Under the pieces are notes generated by a model. The model made no database searches. It saw nothing but the letters and a program-made list of their open reading frames with translations, and was not told the origin of the DNA. Shown piece by piece: positions 45,461-53,791 of a stretch of 64,000 nt of DNA. Position 1 is the stretch's first letter; each line of letters begins with the position of its first letter. The stretch is from UBA1161 sp002311745 (GTDB lineage Bacteria > Planctomycetota > Phycisphaerae > Tepidisphaerales > Tepidisphaeraceae): the NCBI GenBank assembly GCA_050018415.1, contig JBEKAB010000007.1:79304-143303 (forward strand). The letters are read 5' to 3'. A program made the position numbers and the translations under genes.

Positions 45461-45488
45461 AAGCCCAGACATAGCCATGCCTGGGCTT
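45461..45488. other. Hairpin upstream of the Sua5-fusion promoter
   Basis: AAGCCCAG and CTGGGCTT form an 8-bp stem around ACATAGCCATGC, just after the terminator. No T-tract; could serve as an operator or reverse-strand terminator. Confidence 0.3.
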
Positions 45489-45519
45489 TGCGCGGGGCCA
45501 TACGCAAAAATCCTTCGCC

Positions 45520-45549
45520 TTGACACTTGTAACGAGAGGGGCGGATAAT
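45520..45549 (+). promoter_or_regulatory. Candidate sigma-70 promoter for the Sua5-fusion gene
   Basis: TTGACA (45520-45525), 18-bp spacer, GATAAT (45544-45549). A start site near 45556 would leave only about 6 bases before the ATG at 45563, so the mRNA would be nearly leaderless. Confidence 0.55.
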
Positions 45550-45562
45550 CGCTTTGAGCACG

Positions 45563-46672
45563 ATGCAGGCGCAAATCCTTCAGATTCTCCAGGTGCAGGA
45601 TTACCAGCAGGAGATCGCCCGCGGCGCCGAAGTGCTGTCGGCAGGGAAACTTGTGGTGCTTCCGACGGAAACCAGCTACGCCGTGGCCGCCCTGGTCAGC
45701 CACGCGGAGGCCCGCAACGCCTTGCGGGACCTCCGCCCATCGCCGCGATCCAAGCCGTTGACCCTTCACGTGGCTCGGCCATCCGATGCCCTGGCCTACC
45801 TGGGTGAATTGAACGACTTTGCCCGCCGGGTCATCAAGAAGCTGTGGCCCGGACCGATCGGGCTGATCTTCGAGGTTCCACCCCTGCGGCGCAAGGAGGT
45901 GGCCGATCGGCTGGGGGTCGCGGAGGCCGAACTGTACGACGGGCCGAATATCACCCTGCGCTGCCCGGACCATCCGGTCTTCTTCGACGTGGCCAGCAAG
46001 CTCAACGGCCCGCTGGCCCTGACGGCGCCCCCCGGGGGGGCGGCCAAAGTCACCGACCTGGACGGCCAGATTCTGGACCGCGTGGAGATGATCCTCGACG
46101 CCGGGGAAACGCGCTTTTCCAAGCCGTCCACCCTGGTCAAAGTGCAGAAAAATTCCTACGACATGGTGCGTCCGGGCGTGTATGATCGACGAATCATCGA
46201 CCGGCTGCTGAAGACGACGATCCTGTTCGTCTGCAGCGGCAACACCTGCCGCTCGCCGATGGCCGAGGCCATCGCCAAGCGCTACCTGGCCGAGAAGCTG
46301 CAGGTGGGTGGCGAGGAATTGGAACAGAAAGGCATTTACGTGACCTCCGCCGGCGCCAGCGCGCTGCCCGGGGCGCGGGCGACGCCGCAAGCGGCGGAGG
46401 CCGTGCGCGACATGGGTCTGGATTTGTCGCATCATCGCTCGCGGTCGCTGACCGTCGAGTTGATCCACCAGGCGGACGTGGTCTATACCATGGGCCGCGG
46501 ACACGCGCAGGCCGTGGCGGCGTTGGTGCCGGCGGCGGCGGACAAGGTGGTGCCGCTGGATCCCGAGCATGACATCGAAGACCCCATCGGCGGCGATCCG
46601 GCGCTTTACGTCAACATCGCCAACCAACTCAAGACATTGATCGAACAACGACTGAAAGAAACGACACCCTGA
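45563..46672 (+). CDS. Fusion of Sua5/YrdC domain and low-molecular-weight phosphatase
   Basis: 369 residues from ATG 45563 (TTG 45554 is possible). Residues about 10-200 are a Sua5/YrdC/YciO-type domain (LVVLPTETSYAVAAL, SPRSKPLTLHV, KLWPGPIGLIFEV), which in the tRNA t6A pathway makes threonylcarbamoyl-AMP; the canonical KRP-type residues appear altered here, so activity should be tested. From about 218 a low-molecular-weight tyrosine/arginine phosphatase follows with the CX5R loop CSGNTCRS (nucleophile Cys224) and the general acid in DPEHDIEDP. rpiB is 18 bases downstream. Confidence 0.88.
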   Translation: MQAQILQILQVQDYQQEIARGAEVLSAGKLVVLPTETSYAVAALVSHAEARNALRDLRPSPRSKPLTLHVARPSDALAYLGELNDFARRVIKKLWPGPIGLIFEVPPLRRKEVADRLGVAEAELYDGPNITLRCPDHPVFFDVASKLNGPLALTAPPGGAAKVTDLDGQILDRVEMILDAGETRFSKPSTLVKVQKNSYDMVRPGVYDRRIIDRLLKTTILFVCSGNTCRSPMAEAIAKRYLAEKLQVGGEELEQKGIYVTSAGASALPGARATPQAAEAVRDMGLDLSHHRSRSLTVELIHQADVVYTMGRGHAQAVAALVPAAADKVVPLDPEHDIEDPIGGDPALYVNIANQLKTLIEQRLKETTP

Positions 46673-46690
46673 CACAGGGAGGATTTTCCG

Positions 46691-47134
46691 ATGAAGATCG
46701 CCGTTGCCTGCGATCATCGCGGTTACGAGGCCAAGAAGAAGCTGATTCCTCTGCTCAAGAAACTGGGGCATGAGGTGGAGGACTTCGGCTGCGACAGCCC
46801 GGGGGCGGTGGACTACCCCGACTATGCCATCCCCGCGGCCAAGGCGGTGGCCAGCGGCACCCACGAGATGGGCATCCTGCTGGACGGCAGCGGCATCGGC
46901 ATGTCCGTGGCCGCCAACAAAGTCCGCGGCGTGCGCGCCGGCCTGGTCCACGACGAGGTCACCGCTCGCCGCGCCCGCGAGCACAATCACTGCAACGTCC
47001 TGTGCCTGGGGACCGATCTGCTCAGCGAGGACCAGATTCGCCAAATCGTCGAGATCTTCCTCACCACCGCCTTCGGCGACGGCCGACACCACCGCAGAAT
47101 CGAAAAGCTCCGCGATTACGAGATGCAAGCGTAG
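46691..47134 (+). CDS. rpiB: Ribose-5-phosphate isomerase B-type protein
   Basis: 147 residues with the RpiB/LacAB fold. ACDHRGYEAKK at the start, VDYPDYA, GSGIGMSVAANKVRGVRA, and HNHCNVLCLG. The position of the active cysteine in E. coli RpiB (CGTGIG) is Asp65 here (DGSGIG), so the catalytic base must differ, as in Cys-less family members. AGGGAGG precedes the start. It would link ribulose and ribose 5-phosphate in the pentose pathway; a related sugar-phosphate isomerase activity is possible. Confidence 0.85.
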   Translation: MKIAVACDHRGYEAKKKLIPLLKKLGHEVEDFGCDSPGAVDYPDYAIPAAKAVASGTHEMGILLDGSGIGMSVAANKVRGVRAGLVHDEVTARRAREHNHCNVLCLGTDLLSEDQIRQIVEIFLTTAFGDGRHHRRIEKLRDYEMQA

Positions 47135-47157
47135 GGGGAGCGTTCGGCGGGGAGAAT

Positions 47158-47184
47158 GTCTGCGGGCTTCCGCCCGCAGCTATA
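47158..47184. repeat. REP palindrome left of the RAYT gene
   Basis: GTCTGCGGGCTTCCGCCCGC then AGCTATA: a near-perfect palindrome. It is the inverted partner of the palindrome at 47764, which lies right of the transposase gene. Confidence 0.88.
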
Positions 47185-47235
47185 AAAGAAAACTTGTCGC
47201 AAATATTTTGTTGGCGCGCGCGTTCTTGTTAGTAG

Positions 47236-47251
47236 CCCCGGCGCGCCGGGG
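47236..47251. other. Perfect 16-bp palindrome before the RAYT start
   Basis: CCCCGGCGCGCCGGGG, 15 bases before the ATG. It could block translation, act as an operator or be part of the element's end. Confidence 0.5.
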
Positions 47252-47265
47252 TAGCCGGCGGACAT

Positions 47266-47754
47266 ATGCCCGTTTACCTCTTCACTTTCCACGCTTATCG
47301 CAGTTGGAGTCCCGCCCATTGCCGCGGATATGTCCGCCGCGGCGAGGGAATCCTGCCCAGCGATCCGCGTATGGCCGACATCTACGACCGCCAAGCGACC
47401 GATCCGCCAGTTCTCTTCACGCCCGAAATTCAGAGGATCCTCATCCAAACGGCCCATGAAGTGTGCTCGTCGCGCCAATGGCGTTTGCACGCTGCCGGCA
47501 CGGAGCCGACCCACATTCACCTCCTCGTGAGCTGGAAAACGTTCATTCCCTGGAACAATGTGACGATGAGATTAAAGAACGTGATGAGCTTATTTCTCGG
47601 ACGTAGACTGAAAATGCCGAAAAGAAAATGGTTCGTCCGTGGCGAGAGCCGTAAACGCGTGACGGATCGGAAGCATTTTGATCATTTAATGAACGTATAT
47701 CTTGCGAAACACCGGGGGACTTTCTGGCGAGAGGGCGAAGAACTGCCGCAGTAG
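47266..47754 (+). CDS. REP-associated tyrosine transposase (RAYT, IS200/Y1-like)
   Basis: 162 residues of the HUH single-strand transposase superfamily. Starts MPVYLFTFHAYRSW; the metal-binding HUH pair is His83 and His85 in PTHIHLLVSW; the candidate nucleophile is Tyr145 in LMNVYLAKHRGTFW. Length matches domesticated or REP-linked Y1 enzymes. It is bracketed by inverted REP palindromes at 47158 and 47764, as in a REPtron. Codon use in the 3' half (positions 47560-47650) is AT-richer than neighbours. Expected role is cutting and moving REP hairpins; whether it is active is unknown. Confidence 0.85.
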   Translation: MPVYLFTFHAYRSWSPAHCRGYVRRGEGILPSDPRMADIYDRQATDPPVLFTPEIQRILIQTAHEVCSSRQWRLHAAGTEPTHIHLLVSWKTFIPWNNVTMRLKNVMSLFLGRRLKMPKRKWFVRGESRKRVTDRKHFDHLMNVYLAKHRGTFWREGEELPQ

Positions 47755-47763
47755 CGTTTTTAA

Positions 47764-47788
47764 TAGCCGCGGGCGGAAGCCCGCGGAC
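47764..47788. repeat. REP palindrome right of the RAYT gene
   Basis: TAGCCGCGGGCGGAAGCCCG then CGGAC, the reverse complement of the left palindrome with two substitutions. The loop GGAA/TTCC distinguishes this pair from the dispersed copies with GGCAG/CTGCC. Confidence 0.88.
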
Positions 47789-47846
47789 AACTGACCCGCT
47801 TTTTGATTGTCCGATCTTGTGCAATCTATAATGTGTCGTGCCTGAT

Positions 47847-48956
47847 ATGACCTCGGTGAACCCATCGACTTTGATCGCCTCCAAGCCCGCATCGCGGCCG
47901 GCGCCGGCGTTTGCGCCGGGTTTCTGGCAGCGGCAATGGGTGCAGCGCATCGTGCCCTTTGCGACGTCCCTGAGCTTTCATCTGGCCCTGCTGCTCTTGG
48001 CCCTGATCCTGCTTCCGCCCCTGGTCAAGCGCGCGGTGACGCAGGCCAGCAAGGAGGAGATCATCGTGCCGGACGCGACGCTGGCCAGTGACGGCCACCC
48101 GGGCGGGATTCCCAATCCAGGACTGGGCGGCGATCCCAGCCGCCCGGCGAGTCAGGAAAACGACCCGACCGTCGTCGACTCCCACGGCTGGGCCCAGCGT
48201 CACAGCGAGAGTCTGTCGCAAACGCTCAAAAGCAGCGCGATGGATCCGGACCGCATCGCCGGCGAAGGCCGTTTCGGCGCCGGACTGACCTGGGCCGGGG
48301 CACTGGGCGGCGGCGAGGGCGAGCTGGCCGCCTTTGGCCCGCGCGGCGGAGGCGGCGGCGCCGGACCCAAGAGCAAAATCTTCGGCCACGGCGGCAACGT
48401 CTACAAAATCATCTACGTCTGCGACGGCTCGGGATCGATGATCGGCGTCAAGGACATAGTTCTGCGCCAAGAGCTTCAGCGCGACGTGGGCAATTTGGCT
48501 CCCATCCAGGCGTTCAACGTTATTTTCTTCACCCAGACGGAGGGCGCGTTTCACGCCATCGCCCCACAGATGTTGATGGCCTCGCCGCGCAACAAAACGC
48601 GGGTCTTCGACTATCTGAGAGACACAGGGGTCTTCGATCATTCGCCCGACCCGGGCGACACCAACCCCATCGCCGCCCTCGAGGAAGCGTTCCGTGAAAA
48701 GCCACAACTTATTTTCCTGCTCACGGACGGCGACTTCCAAGACCCGCCCGGCAGCGTGGTCATGGCCAAGATCAACGATCTGAACCGGGACAAGAAGGTT
48801 CACATCAACACCATCCTGCTCTTGGGCAGCAAGGACGAAAAGGACACGAACAAGGATTTCGAAGTCATCATGAGTCGGATCGCCGCCGACAACGGGGGGA
48901 TTTACAGGAAGTTCTATTGCGACGACAGTACATCGGGCTCGCCCGGCGGGCAGTGA
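47847..48956 (+). CDS. Membrane-anchored von Willebrand factor A domain protein
   Basis: 369 residues from ATG 47847 (GTG at 47838 is an alternative). A membrane helix at about 38-60 (FATSLSFHLALLLLALIL) resembles TonB-like anchors. A Gly/Ser/Pro-rich linker follows, then a vWA domain with the MIDAS motif DGSGSM (Asp193) and later TNPIAALEEAF and LLTDGDFQDPP. Such domains bind metal-dependent protein partners. The gene heads a run with ExbB, two ExbD and a TPR protein, so a role in an energised envelope machine is plausible. Confidence 0.82.
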   Translation: MTSVNPSTLIASKPASRPAPAFAPGFWQRQWVQRIVPFATSLSFHLALLLLALILLPPLVKRAVTQASKEEIIVPDATLASDGHPGGIPNPGLGGDPSRPASQENDPTVVDSHGWAQRHSESLSQTLKSSAMDPDRIAGEGRFGAGLTWAGALGGGEGELAAFGPRGGGGGAGPKSKIFGHGGNVYKIIYVCDGSGSMIGVKDIVLRQELQRDVGNLAPIQAFNVIFFTQTEGAFHAIAPQMLMASPRNKTRVFDYLRDTGVFDHSPDPGDTNPIAALEEAFREKPQLIFLLTDGDFQDPPGSVVMAKINDLNRDKKVHINTILLLGSKDEKDTNKDFEVIMSRIAADNGGIYRKFYCDDSTSGSPGGQ

Positions 48957-49040
48957 GATCGGCTCCGGCCCCGAGGCGAGTCTGGAACGATTCCGGATCG
49001 TTTATGGAAGCGACCGTCATTCAGGATCGGCAAAGCGAAG

Positions 49041-49108
49041 GCGTTGCGAGGGCAATGTCCCCGGTCTTCGCGCAAAATCGCCAAGCGTTGCGAGGGCAGT
49101 GTCCCCGG
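49041..49108. repeat. Pair of 24-bp direct repeats before exbB
   Basis: GCGTTGCGAGGGCA(A/G)TGTCC then CCGG at 49041-49064 and 49085-49108, one mismatch, spaced by 20 bases. They lie in the vWA-exbB gap and may be a regulatory site or a small duplicated insertion. Confidence 0.75.
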
Positions 49109-49175
49109 CTGGGCGACGCCGGCCGATGTGGCGCTTCATCCGGACAGGCTCTCCTGCGTGAGAGAAGGAACTTTT

Positions 49176-49967
49176 ATGCGTTACGCGTCCTCCAAATGGC
49201 GATTGGCGCTGTTGATCGTCATGATCAGCGCCACGATTTTTATTCTCAGTGATGCAAGCTTTGCGCAGTCCGCGGGCGCACGCGAAGCGACCGTGGGCAA
49301 ACCAGGCGTGTTCAGCCTGGTCATGGGCAATCTGGACTTTGTCTTCTGGATCATCTTCAGCCTGTCGGTGACGGGGCTGACGCTGATCATTCAGGGGATC
49401 ATCAAGAACCGCGAATCGGTCATGATCCCGCCGCAGACGACCGATCACATCCGCGACATGATCCAGCAGCGGCGCTTCCAGGACCTGCTGGATTTCACGG
49501 AAGCCGATCCAAGCTTCGTCAGCCGCGCACTCAATCCCGCCCTGAAGCGCGCCCCCAGCTTCAGCAGCATGAAAGAGGCGATGGAGACGGCCATCGGCGA
49601 GCAGACGGCCGAGCAATTCCGCAGGATCGAGTATCTGAACATTATCGGCAACTTAGGTCCCCTGCTGGGTCTTTTGGGGACGGTGCTGGGGATGATCGAC
49701 GCGTTCAGCACCATGTACGCCCAGCAGGGTCAGGCCAACCCCGCATCCCTGGCCGGCGGCATCTCCAAGGCGCTGTGCCACACGATGCTGGGGTTGCTGC
49801 TGGCGGTGCCGTGCCTGGCGGCCTTCGGCGTGTTGCGGACGGTGGTGGACCGCTTGACCGTGCGCGGCGCCCTGATCGCCGAGGAATTGCTGCTCATGAT
49901 CAAGCCGGCCGAGGCCCGCCCCGGCGGCGGCGCCAAGCAAACCTCTGCGCCGGGCACGGCTCGCTGA
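49176..49967 (+). CDS. MotA/TolQ/ExbB-family proton channel protein
   Basis: 263 residues from ATG 49176, preceded by AAGGA. A leading hydrophobic segment looks like a signal (LALLIVMISATIFILSDASFAQ). TM1 follows near 45-70. The TolQ/ExbB core has IIGNLGPLLGLLGTVLGMIDAF and AGGISKALCHTMLGLLLAVPCLAAF. With ExbD partners it forms a proton-driven motor that energises outer-envelope work. Confidence 0.9.
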   Translation: MRYASSKWRLALLIVMISATIFILSDASFAQSAGAREATVGKPGVFSLVMGNLDFVFWIIFSLSVTGLTLIIQGIIKNRESVMIPPQTTDHIRDMIQQRRFQDLLDFTEADPSFVSRALNPALKRAPSFSSMKEAMETAIGEQTAEQFRRIEYLNIIGNLGPLLGLLGTVLGMIDAFSTMYAQQGQANPASLAGGISKALCHTMLGLLLAVPCLAAFGVLRTVVDRLTVRGALIAEELLLMIKPAEARPGGGAKQTSAPGTAR

Positions 49968-50000
49968 TTCCCACCGCGGACTGTTTGCAGGAGCATCCCC

Positions 50001-50504
50001 ATGCGCACGCATCGCATGCCCGACGTGAAAGAAGGCAACGTCAACGTCACGCCCCTGATCGACGTGGTGATGTGCCTGATCATCTTCTTCATGCTCGTGG
50101 CCAAGATCGGCATCAACACCGGCGCCGACAAGAACATCGACATCCCCACCAGCATCCTGGGCACGGACATCAAGGACTTGGGCAACACGCTGACGCTCAA
50201 CGTGGTCAATGGTCCCGTGGGTTTGGGCGGCGCACAGCCCATCGTCACCGCCCTGACCAAGGAGGGCTTGGCCGAGATCAAACTGCGCCAGGAAATCGGC
50301 GGGAAAATGATGACGCCCCTGCGCGACGTTCTTGTCCGCTACCGCGAGGGCGACCCGGCCTACGGCCTGGCGCCCAACCCCGATTTCAAGGTCATCATTC
50401 GCGGCGACAAATCCCTGACCTACCAGTTCCTCGCCCCGGTTCTGCTGGAATGCAATCTGGCGCACGTCAAATCGCTGGCCTTCAACACCAAGAAACCGGA
50501 GTGA
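50001..50504 (+). CDS. ExbD/TolR-family protein, first copy
   Basis: 167 residues with AGGAG before the ATG. Cytoplasmic tip, then one helix containing the ion-carrying aspartate (NVTPLIDVVMCLIIFFMLV), then a periplasmic domain that is longer than usual ExbD (about 120 residues), with FKVIIRGDKSLTYQF near its end. It is followed by a second ExbD 4 bases later. Confidence 0.88.
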   Translation: MRTHRMPDVKEGNVNVTPLIDVVMCLIIFFMLVAKIGINTGADKNIDIPTSILGTDIKDLGNTLTLNVVNGPVGLGGAQPIVTALTKEGLAEIKLRQEIGGKMMTPLRDVLVRYREGDPAYGLAPNPDFKVIIRGDKSLTYQFLAPVLLECNLAHVKSLAFNTKKPE

Positions 50505-50508
50505 AAAG

Positions 50509-50988
50509 ATGAGAATCCAAGGCGCCAAAAAAATTCACTACGACTCCGGGCCCAACATGATCCCGCTGGTGGACATCGTCATGGTGATCCTGCTCTTTCT
50601 GATGATGACCGGGACCTTCGGCGCGGCCGAGCATTTTTTGATCAGCGACGTACCGGTGCAGGTCAAAGGCGCCGGCGCCATGCCCACGCCCAGCCTGGGC
50701 GTCCCCACCGAGTTTTCCATCAAGCTGTCGCAGGAAGGCCGGTACTACATCGCCAAGGCGGGCCATTTCGCCTCGGTCAAGAACACCGACTCCGCCAAAG
50801 CGTATGCACAATTGCGAGGCGACCTGGCGGCGCAACTGCAGAATTTCATCGCCGCCGGCATCAAGGCCGACGACATCCGCGTGATCATCAGCCCGACTTC
50901 CTCGGTCAACCTGGAAAACCTGCTCACCGTCATGGAGGCCGCGCAGGATGCGGGATTCCGAAAAATCGGTTTTGGCGTGAATCAATGA
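50509..50988 (+). CDS. ExbD/TolR-family protein, second copy
   Basis: 159 residues. Membrane helix with the conserved aspartate in MIPLVDIVMVILLFLMM. Periplasmic part ends with VNLENLLTVMEAAQDAGFRKIGFG, a typical ExbD C-terminus. The stop overlaps the start of the TPR gene (ATGA), so these are translationally coupled. Confidence 0.9.
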   Translation: MRIQGAKKIHYDSGPNMIPLVDIVMVILLFLMMTGTFGAAEHFLISDVPVQVKGAGAMPTPSLGVPTEFSIKLSQEGRYYIAKAGHFASVKNTDSAKAYAQLRGDLAAQLQNFIAAGIKADDIRVIISPTSSVNLENLLTVMEAAQDAGFRKIGFGVNQ

Positions 50989-53771
50989 AGTCCAGGTGCC
51001 TGCTGATCCTGCTGATGATGTGGACGGCCGCGCCAGCGGCGCGAGGCGATGCCGCCGACAGCTCGCAGCCCAGCGGCCCGCCCGCCGCCGAAGCCGCCGA
51101 CCGCGCGATGTCCACGCTCCTGCAGCTGCAAAACGAAAAGAATTTGTCGCCGTCGCAGCGGCAGGAACTGTTGGAGCAGTCGGCCGGCGACTTGATCCGC
51201 GGTTTGCAGGTGTTCAACGATCCGCAAGTGCTGTTCCGCCAGGGCCAAATCCTGGCCGCCCAGGGGGTCGATCCGCAGAGCTCCATCCTGGAATACTGGG
51301 GCGCCACCGACACGGCCAAAGCGCATCTGCGCCCGCTGGCGGATGCGGCATGGCGAGTGTTCGATCAGGCCAATCGGCTGGCCACGGCCCAGGCGACGGA
51401 CCTGGCCAATCGCATCACCAGCCCGGAGGACGCGCTGGGCGATGCCTGGCGGAAGACCAACGATCTGGCCGGCATCGCCGCCTATCAGAAAGCCCGCATG
51501 CAATACGCGCTGGCGCTTTCCCTGGATGCGGCCGATGCGCGGCGGCCCAAACTCATCGCCGAGGCCCTGGCCGCCTTTGCCCAATGGGATAACGCCGATT
51601 CGGGCATTGCGCCGCAGGTGCGCCTGCTCATGGCCAAGCTGCACGCGATTTGGGGCAGCCGGGAGGAGACCACCGTCGCCAGGCGGCTGATCGCTTCACT
51701 GACCCATGATGCCCAGCACCAGATTTCTCCCGAGCCGTCGGCGAGCCTGCTGTTTGAAGCTCGCTGCGAACTGGTGATCGTGAATCTGGACAGCGGCGAC
51801 GCCGCCGGCGCCGCCGCGGCGCTCGGCGATGCCACGGCCGATCAACAGGCCAATTTCCCCGACGACCCGGACCAGGCGGCGACCCTGCGGCTCTTGCAGT
51901 ATCGCCTGCTGGCCCTGCGGGCCGATCAAGCCGCCCCCGGCGCGGCAAAGAAGGCGGCCAATGCCGCGGCGGTTGGGGCGCTCGCCGGGTTGATCCGCGA
52001 TTTTCCCAGCCTGCGCGCGGTCATCTACCAGCAGCTTGCCGCGCGCATCGGAGCCGATGCCGAGCCGGGCAAGCTGGATGCCCTGTCGCTGGCGGCTCTG
52101 GTGGATCAGGGGCGCCAGCAGGTGCTGGCCGCCGGGGCACAACAGGTTCCCGAGCCGGGCAAGCTGAAGACGGCCCTGGCGGCGGCGCAGGAGATTTTGG
52201 CCCGCTACTCGGCCGGGAGCATCCCGGCCGATCAGGCCGTCGAGCCTTCGCTGCTGGTGGGGATTTTCCAGGAATTTCTGGGTGACAAGTTGGCGGCGGT
52301 TGATTCGCTTCTGGATCACATCGAGCGATTCGGCGACACCCCGGCCGCCAAGGCGGATTTCGCCCTGGACCGCGCCCAGGGACTGATCGCGGAGCTGCGT
52401 CAATCCTCGCCGGTGGACCCGCACGGGCGTTGGGAAGAACGGATCGAGCGGCTTCAGGACCGCTTTTTGCCCATCGCGGTCAATCCGCCGTTCAATCGCA
52501 AACAGTTCGCGCTGCAATACGCCGCCAGCTTGCTGGCCCAGGGAAAGTGGGACCAAGCCGTCGCCTGCTACCGCATGGTTCCCGACAGCGACGAACCGGC
52601 GCAGGTATTGGCCGCCCGCTACGGCGAAATGGTGGCCCTGAAAGATCAACTCGACGAGGACTCCAAACTCACGCCCGGTCAACGGCTGCAACGCGTCGAT
52701 CAAATCGAGCAGCTCGGCCAAACCGTCGACCGCCTGGCCCAGCAATTGATCGACAGCTCGAACTCACCGACGCAGAAAGACCGGGCGCGCTCGACGCTGG
52801 CGCGGACGTCGCTGTTGGCGGCGGACGTGACCCGCCGCGAGGGCAACGATCCCCAACGCGTCCTGCAACTGCTGGATGGCTTTGAGGATTCCGTGCGCGG
52901 CCTGAGCGATGCCCAGGTCCTGCTCAACGGCGCCCTGTTTTTGCGGGTGCAGTCGTACATGCAGCTTGGTCAAATCGACGATGCCACGCGGACGCTGGTG
53001 CAGTTTCTCAACGCGACCGGCGGCGGCGAAGGGGCGCAGACCGTCCACGATCTGCTGGCGGTGCTGAACAAGGAACTGCTCAAGGCGCAGGACGACGCGG
53101 AAGCGGCCGCGCATAACCCCGCCGCCGCCAAAGCCGCCCAGCAGCACATCACCCAACTGGCCAACAACCGCGCCATGCTCAGCGGATTTCTCGTGCAGTG
53201 GGCCCAGGAAAGCAGCGATCCCAAGATCCGCGCCTATACGTACACCTATCGCCGGTTCGACGCCGAGGCCAAGCTGGCCGCCTCCAAGCTGCAGAGCGAT
53301 CCGCAACTGCGTCAGCGCGAATTGGCGGCGGTGATGCAGATGTATCGCGAGCTTCAATCGCCGCAGAACGTCGCCCTGTATCGCGCCGGCATCGACCCGG
53401 CCAGCGGAATCGACAAAAACCAACCCGATCCGCTGGTGACGCTGGGCATCGGCCTGACCGCGTACGAGCTGGGCGACTGCAAGACGGTCCTGGCCACGCT
53501 GGGCCCGCTGGTCCAAGACCGGAAGCTCGGCGAAGACAACGCCCAGTACTGGGAAGCGACCTACAAGCTGCTGGATTGCATGCACAAGCTGGCGCAGGCG
53601 GGCGATCCATCCGTCAGCGAAGCGAACGTGGCCCGGTCGCTGAAGGTGTTGTATCTGATCTGGCGCGACGGCACCGGCGGGCCCAAGTGGCACGAACAGT
53701 TCGACCAGCTGCGTAAAGCCGTGATCCCGGATTGGACCGTTCCCAGCGCCACCCATCCGTCGCCGCCATGA
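50985..53771 (+). CDS. Large secreted TPR-like helical repeat protein
   Basis: 928 residues. Signal-like N-terminus (CLLILLMMWTAAPAARG). The rest is helical repeats, alanine- and leucine-rich, with TPR-like pairs such as ALQYAASLLAQGKWDQAVACYRMV and YMQLGQIDDATRTLVQFL. No catalytic motif is seen. Coupled to ExbD2 by a 4-base overlap, it is probably the periplasmic partner of the ExbB/ExbD motor. It could serve as a scaffold or force receiver; this is inference. Confidence 0.78.
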   Translation: MKSRCLLILLMMWTAAPAARGDAADSSQPSGPPAAEAADRAMSTLLQLQNEKNLSPSQRQELLEQSAGDLIRGLQVFNDPQVLFRQGQILAAQGVDPQSSILEYWGATDTAKAHLRPLADAAWRVFDQANRLATAQATDLANRITSPEDALGDAWRKTNDLAGIAAYQKARMQYALALSLDAADARRPKLIAEALAAFAQWDNADSGIAPQVRLLMAKLHAIWGSREETTVARRLIASLTHDAQHQISPEPSASLLFEARCELVIVNLDSGDAAGAAAALGDATADQQANFPDDPDQAATLRLLQYRLLALRADQAAPGAAKKAANAAAVGALAGLIRDFPSLRAVIYQQLAARIGADAEPGKLDALSLAALVDQGRQQVLAAGAQQVPEPGKLKTALAAAQEILARYSAGSIPADQAVEPSLLVGIFQEFLGDKLAAVDSLLDHIERFGDTPAAKADFALDRAQGLIAELRQSSPVDPHGRWEERIERLQDRFLPIAVNPPFNRKQFALQYAASLLAQGKWDQAVACYRMVPDSDEPAQVLAARYGEMVALKDQLDEDSKLTPGQRLQRVDQIEQLGQTVDRLAQQLIDSSNSPTQKDRARSTLARTSLLAADVTRREGNDPQRVLQLLDGFEDSVRGLSDAQVLLNGALFLRVQSYMQLGQIDDATRTLVQFLNATGGGEGAQTVHDLLAVLNKELLKAQDDAEAAAHNPAAAKAAQQHITQLANNRAMLSGFLVQWAQESSDPKIRAYTYTYRRFDAEAKLAASKLQSDPQLRQRELAAVMQMYRELQSPQNVALYRAGIDPASGIDKNQPDPLVTLGIGLTAYELGDCKTVLATLGPLVQDRKLGEDNAQYWEATYKLLDCMHKLAQAGDPSVSEANVARSLKVLYLIWRDGTGGPKWHEQFDQLRKAVIPDWTVPSATHPSPP

Positions 53772-53791
53772 GGCCGGCCGCTATTCCATCC

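Noticed and set aside
47847..50988. Zorya-type phage defence
   Set aside because: MotA/ExbB- and ExbD-like proteins recall ZorAB, but there is no ZorC/D/E helicase or nuclease partner, and the ExbD proteins lack the OmpA-like ZorB C-terminus.
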